Origin: Crotophaga sulcirostris
Taxonomy: Eukaryota; Chordata; Aves; Cuculiformes; Crotophagidae
Length of the DNA: 64,000 nucleotides
Reading direction: 5' to 3'
NCBI GenBank assembly: GCA_013397455.1
Contig: VYZB01000220.1
Location: 707,195 to 771,194, forward strand
Made by a program: the position numbers and the translations under genes. Within the stretch, counting starts at the first letter, position 1. Every line of letters begins with the position of its first letter. This document shows positions 21,346-64,000 of the stretch, piece after piece. A model generated the notes under the pieces. It was not told the DNA's origin. It did no database searches and saw nothing but the letters and a program-made list of their open reading frames with translations.

Positions 21346-22950
21346 AGTTCATCCTGTTATTAACCAGATCTGAGGTCTGATGACTGCATGATTTTTAAGT
21401 AGATAGAATATCCGTACCATTTTGTCTATACAAAACAGAACATTGTGCACAAATTACATTGACTGCTGAATACGGATCTTTTGTTTACAGACAGAAGCAC
21501 CACACCTCAGACAATCTGTGTAATATTAAATCTCAATTTAAATATTATATCCAGGCTTTTAAACAGGACTTATCCAAGCACTGACTTCTCTTTACTTGGA
21601 AGAGTCAGTAGTATTGCAACAGTGCTTTACTACCATAGCCTCGTAAGAACGAATTATGGGTGAAATGTTACTATTTGAGTCCAAGGGAAACATTAATTTG
21701 CATTTCTCTGGACCATTCCTAGTTCAGTATAGGTTAGAGAACAATACCCATCTGCAAACAGGAAACAAGCTTTGACGTCCTAATTTCCTACTTGCATGAG
21801 TCTGTGAGTCATAGGTCAAACTGTCATCTCCAAATATGTAGTTAAAGGTCAGGAAAACTCAATTTTCTTTCACCTTTTTATTCAGCCTAACCTGAGTCAG
21901 TGAATAGATCAATGTAGTAGCTATAGGTGGGTTTCCTATTCAAGATTCAGAATATCAAATTACTTTTTTACTAGGGGGGCAACAAAGATGAAGTCTAACA
22001 CTAATGTGTACCTGCTACATCCTGTGCTCTACTCCCTGTATGCTCTGCCACAACATGAAGCATCTAAAAAAGCATCAGTGGGAACAACGTCCGTATCATC
22101 TCTCCTTTCCTGTATGAGTCAAGAATCAAAAGCAAAGGGGAGAGCTACATCTACTTAAATGAGAGTACTTTTTGAATTGGTTATTGTTATCAGCTATTTT
22201 TAAGAGTTGAAAGTGGATGGCATGAACAGATATTCGTCCTCTTTCCCATCTAGAAAACTGGTAAAAAGAGAGCTGCAGATCTGGGAAGAGAGTTCAGGCC
22301 TCTGGATCTGATTGTCTCACATGTAACGTACACAAATATTCTGCCTTTCTGGTAAGGCATCTGAGAAAATAAAGAAATTTTTATACATGCATTCATTTAA
22401 CCAGAATATAACAGCATTAAAGAAACCAGAACACCAACAGGCAAACCGTGGCACAGTAGAGCTGTGTTGTGAGTCACATCAGAGAATAACGTATACAAAC
22501 AAGATTTGTCTTTCACATTTCTGTTATAACCACTAAACACAATACTGCCTGCTGTTCACTCCCGAGAAAACCCAACAAGATATAGTGCTTATCTCCATTA
22601 CTGTGCCATAGGCACTGCTTTAAATTTTGCTGATATAATGGCATCCATACTTTAACAGTCAATCCCTCTCTAAATATAGCATGTATTTACAGTGGGTACC
22701 TCATCTTTTCAACAAATATGTAGATTTCAAATCATAAAGCCACAGATTTACTACGTCTGCAGGGAGTTTTAGTATTGGCAAAATGTATCCATGATTCCCT
22801 TTAAAGTACACAAGATGGACACAAACAATTTAAACCACTTTTTGGTTTGCATTGTGCTTCTTGGACTATTAACATTTGCTCCACACAAAGATTTCAGAAA
22901 CTGTGAACTTTTCCCTCCAATGCAGCTAAAGCTGATCTACAAATAACCTC
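21346..22950. other. Intergenic region between NMNAT1 and RBP7
   Basis: No coding exon, RNA gene or named repeat is visible. The sequence is A+T rich with only short chance ORFs. Regulatory elements of RBP7 may lie here. Confidence 0.5.
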
Positions 22951-22956
22951 TCACCT

Positions 22957-23036
22957 ATTGGCTCAGCAACTGTACCCTTCCCCTCCATCAGAGAGCCTCT
23001 GGGATGTAATCCCACCCACTGTCTTCCTTATATAAG
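22957..23036 (+). promoter_or_regulatory. RBP7: RBP7 core promoter with TATA box and inverted CCAAT box
   Basis: A consensus TATATAAG lies at 23029-23036 and an inverted CCAAT (ATTGG) at 22957-22961, about 70 nt upstream. The start codon is at 23113, so transcription should begin near 23060-23066, giving a 5' UTR of about 50 nt. There is no CpG island. This layout fits a tissue-restricted gene and contrasts with the CpG-island promoters of its neighbours. Confidence 0.8.
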
Positions 23037-23112
23037 GCATGGTTGAGAAGCTACTTCTTCATTTTTGTTTTTTGATCAGGGGTTGGCTGTATCTTCTTTC
23101 CGTAGTTTGACA

Positions 23113-23185
23113 ATGCCTGTGGATTTCAGTGGAACCTGGAACCTTATCAGCAGTGACAACTTTGAAGGTTATATGGTGGCCTTAG
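23113..23185 (+). CDS. RBP7: RBP7 coding exon 1 (residues 1-25)
   Basis: 73 nt from ATG in the context GACAATGCC to donor TTAG|GTAGGT. Encodes strand A and the start of the lid helix. Confidence 0.96.
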
Positions 23186-26100
23186 GTAGGTGAAAATACC
23201 TGATTCTGTCCTTCTCTTCAAGGGTCCTCTTGAATCTTAAGAGTCAGTTCTTCTAAACCCTAGAAGGTTTTTTCCCTGAAAAAGAATTGAAGGATCTTTG
23301 TTTATTGATAATCAGACAGAATTAGCTGTACTTTAGTCTGTCACGCAAGTGTCCTTGCAGCTTTCAGGAATTTCTCAGCCTTGTATTTGTTAAAAGTAGA
23401 ATTTTTGTGTAGCTTTCATCAGAGACCGGGAAGAGTTTGTCCTGTCCAGTCAATTTTTCTTGCTTTTGAGCACAAATTTACAGAACCTATGCCCAGGATT
23501 AATTAAATGTTAAGTAGCAAAACAAAAGAGCTTGGGTATGTGCCACTCCCAGGTAGCTGTTTAGTTTAGTGTCATTTATCTTTAAACAGCTAACAAAATA
23601 CTTCTCTTATTAGTGTGACTTGTTGATATGTCTCTCTGCCCCTTTTCTGGAGTGCTTGAAGTGAACCTCTTACCTTGCTCAGATCGTTTTGTAGAGAGAG
23701 ATTGATGGTGCTCTAATGGGGAACTAAAAGTTCACAGTACTTTTTTATCTTTCTTGCACATATCTATTACAAACGTTGACAGCAGGCAGCCTTGTGTGCT
23801 GCCTTCTCCCTGCCTCTCCCACCTCTTTCTGCCTTGTGTAAACTGATGACCAGCAGTGTCCCTTGTTGGTTACTGTATACACAACCAGAGTGAAATCTGT
23901 TTTCTGGCTGTATCTGTGCAGGATGACCTACTTAAATAGTCTATCTGGTATCTTTAACATAGTGAATGAACTCTTCTCTATGTGTAATCCTGCTGTGCTA
24001 CCAGTGAGGAAAAAAAGGAAGTGTGCTCCCTTAATGAAGATTTATTCCTCAGTTTGAATGCTGAGTAATACACTCTTAATGTGTTAATGTCTTCAAATGG
24101 AACAGAGATTCTGTCTGTTCCTTGATAATAAACACTGTCCAGCTAAGTAACAGGCTTTTTAAAATGAAACATAACTACTCATCTTGTGAAAAATGCAATT
24201 TGTTTTCCGCATGTAATTGGAGGAACTTACTTAAAAGTCAAGGCAAAGAACGTTGTTGATGATCTACATCCTATCTTTAATTAATCCTGCTTGATTGCCA
24301 GTGTACTGAACAAAATAAGGACTGAAATCAGTATGGTAGACCTAGAATGAAAGACTTTTCTGTCAGGGTAAGTAGAGTGAGGAGGCTCATAACTGGTCAG
24401 CTGAGTAACTAGAGGGTTACAGATAAGGACATGGCTATTCCAAGCCCAGCCTTTCCTTCAGTTTAGTATCTACTTCTAAAGAACAGACTTGTAAGTAGTT
24501 TATATTTACACATTTTTATAAGCATGTTAGAGCTTAATGGGTACGGCTGTTGCCAGAGCTGATTTAAAACTGGTAACCATGTAAAACCATGACTGACAGA
24601 TTCTGGCACTTCTGTAACGCACACAGTAATGAAGTCCCACTTTAAACACAGACTGCACGATGAGCCATATGGTTCTACACATGCTAGCTGAACAAACCCT
24701 ATCAAGAAGATCACAATCCCAGCCTGCCTGAAGGGAGAAAATTCTAGTGGTTCTATAAAATGACACTTTTAATCTAGGTGATGAAAACAAATAAATTAAT
24801 ACATAGCCCCCCATTTTACCCATCCACTTTTTGAACGCCCAACTCTGAGCATGCTATTGGGGTACAATGTAATTCAGTTGCGTGCCAAGTAGGTGGCCTG
24901 TTCCTCTAAAGAAACGTTCTCTCAATAGAGAAATAGAAAAAAAAACTCCAGAAGTGCTGCTTGAAGGTTGGTGTTACCAAGAAAATCAGGATTCTGTTAA
25001 AGGTGACTGATCATTACAGATAATCAGGAACTCTTTTGACAAGTGTGATGTTTTCTAATTGCACTTAAAAAGTGTTAATAGCAAGAGGCATGTCCTGGAA
25101 ACAAGCCTGAGAAATTAATTTTAGGACTGCCCTTCATTTTACCCTATTTAAGGCATAGAGTGCAAAGCTTTCTTAATTCATGTAATGCCTTTCCTCTGAC
25201 AAAGGATGAGAACAGGCATTAACCATTCCCTCTAGCTAACCAGGGGCTAAGTCTGAGACCGGGCCTGGGGTGTCTCTCTGAGGGAAACTGACTGTCTCCC
25301 ACTCCCAGAACTACTCTTTAGATTCAAAGTCTTAGAAATCTTGCATAGGAATTGTGCAACAATTGAGTAAACTGGTTTCTAAAGGGTAAAATGTACAAGA
25401 ACGTGACCTGATCTATGTAACATAAACCTTTAACACCCTTGCCCCCTGCTCCAAGAACAGAATATGGCCTAGCAGTAAGGTCAAACTATCTAAGAAATGC
25501 TTCTAGTAGCAACAAAGGTAAGTCTGGGCTGTCAAAAGGGTTGGTGATAAATACAACTCTGACCTTTTTTTACCTCCTATTCAAGGCATCGACTTTGCAA
25601 CACGCAAGATAGCGAAAATGCTGAAGCCTCAGAAAGTGATCAAACAAGACGGTGATTCATTTTCTATCCATACCACCAGCACATTCAGAGATTATTCGCT
25701 TCAGTTCAAAGTTGGAGAAGAGTTTGAAGAAGATAACAAAGGCCTGGATAACAGAAAATGCAAGGTAAGACTGAATATATAAAATCTAGAGGTTATGGCA
25801 AAGTTAAGATGCCACGATTAATCCAGCTACTTGAGTGAAATTGCTCCTGGAATACTATTTGTAATGCAACACAGAGGTAGGAACCTGAGTTACAGATGAG
25901 TTTCACTTTCCCTCAAGAGTAGTAGTTAGGTCCCCTTTAATCCAAGAAAAAAAAAAGAACATTGTCCATGAATATATTGTAAACTGAGACAAAGTGCTAC
26001 AGAGACACTTTTTTTTTGTTTCCTCTTCCACAGAGCCTAGTTACCTGGGATAATGACAAACTCGTCTGTGTCCAGACTGGTGAGAAGAAGAACAGGGGCT

Positions 26101-26518
26101 GGACTCACTGGCTTGAGGGAGATGACCTCCACCTGGTATTTACTTGAGATTTCTAGTAATTCTATCTCTATGACAAAAATAAGATCTATATTGTGGTCAT
26201 GGTGTGCTTAAGGCATTTCCTACCTCTGCAGTATTTGTAATGGATGGCACATAGGGAGCACATGCTGCTTTGATTTCAGTTTAGCTGGAATAACTTAATT
26301 GTTTCACTATCTTGTATAGTTAAATTCAGAATCTTAAGTGTAATTTATTAGCATGGTAGCAGAGTGGTGGTCAGAAGTCATAGCAAAAGATCTATGTTCG
26401 CTTTTAGAAGCAGCTCTTTTGATTAGCATTTCGCCTATACTCTTGTTATTTTTTTATTCTTTTGTAGGAGCTTCGTTGTGAGAATCAAGTATGTAAACAG
26501 GTCTTCAAGAGAGCTTGA
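23113..26518 (+). CDS. RBP7: RBP7, cellular retinol-binding protein 7 (CRBP IV)
   Basis: Four exons (23113-23185, 25586-25764, 26034-26135, 26468-26518) total 405 nt and 134 aa, equal to human RBP7, with the classic four-exon structure of the intracellular lipid-binding protein family. The protein is a cytosolic ten-strand beta-barrel that carries retinol. It opens [20 protein letters not shown] (the family N-terminal G-W signature) and continues with the helix-turn-helix lid [18 protein letters not shown]. Residues WTHW at 107-110 place His at 109 (108 in Met-less numbering) where CRBP I has Gln, a feature I recall for CRBP IV. That supports RBP7 over RBP1, RBP2 or RBP5. It ends VCKQVFKRA. 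It is driven by a TATA promoter; avian RBP7 is known to be adipose and endothelial biased. Confidence 0.96.
25586..25764 (+). CDS. RBP7: RBP7 coding exon 2 (residues 25-84)
   Basis: 179 nt, the size typical of iLBP exon 2. Encodes [20 protein letters not shown] and [20 protein letters not shown]. Flanked by TCAAG and GTAAGA. Confidence 0.97.
26034..26135 (+). CDS. RBP7: RBP7 coding exon 3 (residues 85-118)
   Basis: 102 nt, phase 0, as in the iLBP family. Encodes [20 protein letters not shown] and [14 protein letters not shown] with the ligand-site His109. Confidence 0.97.
26468..26518 (+). CDS. RBP7: RBP7 coding exon 4 and stop (residues 119-134)
   Basis: 51 nt. Encodes [16 protein letters not shown] and TGA at 26516-26518. 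Confidence 0.96.
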   Translation, partial: ELRCENQVCKQVFKRA

Positions 26519-26656
26519 ATACGTGTACTGGTTCCTATGTGGAGAGGCAGCTGTGTACAGGAGACTCCTCATCCTCATGTCCAGCGATGGCTGTACAGAC
26601 AAGAAATGATTCCTTCTGCCTCTTCACCTAAATGGTCTCTTGCTTCTGGCTCAGGA

Positions 26657-26705
26657 AATAAATCTGCTGTTGCCAGTGTTAAAAGATCTGATTTTTGCTA
26701 ATAAA
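26657..26705 (+). terminator. RBP7: RBP7 polyadenylation signals
   Basis: Two AATAAA hexamers at 26657-26662 and 26700-26705 lie 140-190 nt past the stop, giving a short 3' UTR ending near 26685 or 26725. Confidence 0.65.
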
Positions 26706-26729
26706 TGCCCCAAACCAAACCAGCCTTAA

Positions 26730-28130
26730 GTACCTGACTTCTGCATGTGTTTTTGGAGAGGAAAAAATACAGTGCAAAACATACAAAAGTGATATGGTAG
26801 AATTGTTAAAGCTACCATCAGAGGCAGACAAAATCTGTTGAAGCTTGGAGGACTTTTTGTATAGGTTGAATTCCCTCGTGTAATTATTAGAGGACCATGT
26901 AAATTTAAGCTAGTTTCCAAAAATATGAAGAAAAGACCTAGTACTCCTTATACATCTAGGGACATTTCGGCATTCAGCAGTAAAATGCCTGGGGTTTATT
27001 CTATGGATCCTGACAGTGTCTTCCTTCTGGAAGGAATTTCATTTATTTGAAAAAATAATTACTGTTACCATCTTATTCTGATATAAAAACAAATTCATGC
27101 AGCAAGTATACTGTCACATCTATCAGGAACAGCCACACAGACCTCGCTACTCCACTAGATGGCACCTCTAGAACGTTTGCATCTTAATTTAAATAGTGGC
27201 GGTTCCTAACAGCAGGATTTTAAGTGTTAAATATTGCAGATATGATCAAACCCCACAGCTTTTAAGCTATGAAGCAAGACAAAAAGGCAATAATGACCTA
27301 AAGAATGCTGTTAGTACAAAGGGAGACTCCAGGTAGAAATCAGAAAAATGCAACCTTGGAAACCTGTATGACTACAAGGGTAATAATTCATTACTGAGGC
27401 TGCTATTAAGAAGTCCTTACTATTAGAAATATAGCAGAGTTATCAGTGTTATTTCTTTTCTTCTTGGTACCTTCCTACTTCAAACTGCTGATGTGAAAGC
27501 AGGTAAATCTCTGCACAATGCACTTGAGGCTGCTTTGGAGCTGTAGAGAGCCTCTGCCAGTGCCAGACAACCCTTTCAGGGAAGAAATTTTTCCTGATGT
27601 TTAATCTGAACCTCCCCTGGTGCAACCTGAGGCTATTTCCTCTTGCCATATCACTTGTTACTTCAGAAGAGACCGGCACTCACCTCGATACAATCTCTTT
27701 TCAGGCAGCTGTAGACAGTGACAATGTCTTCTGTCAGCCTCCTCTTCTCCAGACTAAAAAGCCCCAGGTCCCTCAGCTCCTCCCAGAGCCCCTGTGCCCC
27801 AGACCCTTCCTTAGCTCCATTTTCCTGGTCTGGATATGCTCCAGCCCCTCAATGTCCTTCTTGTAGTGAGGGGACCAAAACTGAAACCAGGATTTCAGGT
27901 GCAGCCTCACCAGTGCTGAGAACTGGGGGACAATCCCTTCCCTGCTGATCCAAGCCAGAATGCTGGCTTTTTTTCAGAAAAAAAACAAAACCCTGTGGTA
28001 TCTCAGTGTGTCCTCACTGGGAAGTGGGCTCGCACCTTGCAGGAGTGGAGCAAGTATGGATGAGACTGCAGCAGCCTAACTCAGCCTGGATCCCGACCTC
28101 CATTCCGAGGGCTGCTCCCACTGCAGGCAA
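26730..28130. other. Intergenic region between RBP7 and the UBE4B promoter
   Basis: Holds the CR1 fragment at 27540-27960 and a CTCF-like motif, CCACTAGATGGCACC, at 27152-27166. No coding exon is visible. Confidence 0.55.
27540..27960 (-). mobile_element. CR1 LINE fragment, minus orientation
   Basis: Read on the minus strand it gives CR1 blocks such as 'ggaaaaatttcttccctgaa', 'tggagaagaggaggctgaca' and 'ctgaaatcctggtttcagtt'. The terminal 3' repeat is not evident. It lies about 0.5 kb upstream of the UBE4B CpG island. Confidence 0.85.
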
Positions 28131-28133
28131 GGC

Positions 28134-28560
28134 TCCCTCTCCCTCCTCTCCCTCTTCAACTCTTTCAGTTTCTCTCTTGCTTTCCCTCTACTTCTCCCTC
28201 TCCCTCATATCCTTCTCCTTTCTCCCTCTCCCTCATATCCTTCTCCTTTCTCCCTCTCCCTCATATCCTTCTCCTTTCTCCCTCTCCCTCATATCCTTCT
28301 TCTTTCTCTTTCTCCCCCATATCCTTCTCCTTTCTCTTTCTCCCTCATATCCTTCTCCTTTCTCTTTCTCCCTCTCCCTCAAGTCCTTATCCCTCTTCCT
28401 CAAGTCCTTGTCCTTCTCCCTCATACCCTTCTCCCTCACATCCCTCTCCCTCACATCCTTATACTTCTCCCTCATGTCCTTATCCCTCATATTCATGTCC
28501 TTCTCCCTCATCCTCCCTCCCCTCTCCATTCTCTCCCTCTTCTTCTCCCTCCTTTTCCCG
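28134..28560 (+). repeat. Homopyrimidine minisatellite with 28-bp period upstream of UBE4B
   Basis: The plus strand is almost all C and T. The landmark CATATCC recurs at 28206, 28234, 28262, 28290, 28318 and 28346, exactly every 28 bp. Shorter, degenerate units (CTCCCTCACATCC-like) follow to about 28510. The minus strand is polypurine. Long ORFs cross it on both strands only because it lacks stop triplets; with a 28-bp unit the frame shifts every copy. Confidence 0.92.
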
Positions 28561-29000
28561 CCTCTGCCTCCCCTCCCGCCGCTCCCCAGCCACGCCCCCA
28601 GCCACGCCTCCGTTGCCATGCCGCCGCTAAGCCCCGCCCCTCTACCCACCTCCCCGCGCTCCCATTGGCCGGCTCGGCGCGGGGTCCCGGCGTGCCCCGG
28701 CTCCCTCCGCGCGGCCTCACGTGATCCCGCCCCAAGATGGCCGCCGCCGCCCTCTTGTTTTGATGAATAATCTCTGCGCGGGGCAGGGGCGGGGGCCGCG
28801 GGCCGGGCTGGGCCGGGGGCGGCTGGGCCGGGGCTGCAGCTGAGGAGCAAGGAGAGGGGGGAGCGGCGGCGGCGGGCGAGGCCGCCCCGGCGATGCTCTT
28901 GTGAGGCGCCCCGGGGGGCAGAGGCGACCGCAGAGCGCTGCCCCGGAGCCGCGGGGCGGAGGGAAGAGCCCGCCCGCCCTTCACCATTAAGAGGAAGGCG

Positions 29001-64000
<35,000 letters not shown>

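Noticed and set aside
21800..21860. AGGTCA half-sites upstream of RBP7 as a PPAR response element
   Set aside because: Single half-sites only; no proper DR1 spacing of two AGGTCA copies.
28006..28770. 254-codon plus-strand ORF rich in Ser, Leu, Phe and Pro
   Set aside because: It begins near a CR1 copy and runs through a pyrimidine minisatellite whose 28-bp unit shifts the frame at each copy; it is open only because C/T-only sequence has no stop codons.

Overview
This 64 kb window is vertebrate nuclear DNA, almost certainly from a bird. It has spliced genes with GT-AG introns, several CR1 LINE 3' tails (the typical avian LINE), one avian ERVL-type solo LTR, and short introns. Four protein-coding genes can be read exon by exon, in the order LZIC (-), NMNAT1 (+), RBP7 (+), UBE4B (+). 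I recall this as the order on human 1p36.22, and it is conserved in birds. There are no bacterial-type operons, CRISPR arrays, rRNAs or recognisable tRNAs.

Layout: 1-345 is a GC-box-rich, CpG-island-like edge that may be the promoter side of the next gene (CTNNBIP1 expected by synteny, not seen). 431-945 holds two CR1 tails in opposite orientation. About 3.06-14.2 kb is LZIC on the minus strand, with six coding exons (190 aa) at 14195-8212 and a probably long 3' UTR; an ERVL solo LTR sits in its last coding intron. 14.7-15.3 kb is a homopurine tract plus a CpG island that acts as the shared LZIC/NMNAT1 promoter. 17.6-21.3 kb is NMNAT1 (four coding exons, 283 aa). 23.03-26.7 kb is RBP7 (TATA-box promoter, four exons, 134 aa). 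28.13-29.1 kb is a 28-bp-period pyrimidine minisatellite followed by the UBE4B CpG-island promoter. UBE4B fills the rest: 25 coding exons (1183 codons) are visible from 29001 to 62677, and the C-terminal exons with the U-box lie beyond the window.

Roles: LZIC is a leucine-zipper protein with an ICAT-like domain. NMNAT1 makes nuclear NAD+. RBP7 is a cytosolic retinoid carrier. UBE4B is a U-box E3/E4 ubiquitin ligase that works with VCP/p97. They are neighbours by conserved synteny, not members of one pathway.

The most interesting points are a GC-AG first intron in UBE4B, a frame-preserving 411-nt cassette exon, a candidate unlisted acidic micro-exon in the following intron (43754 or 43814 to 43867), a possible poison exon in intron 2, and long homopurine/homopyrimidine tracts beside both housekeeping CpG-island promoters. 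I found no convincing undescribed system; this is an ordinary, well-conserved syntenic block with some regulatory oddities.
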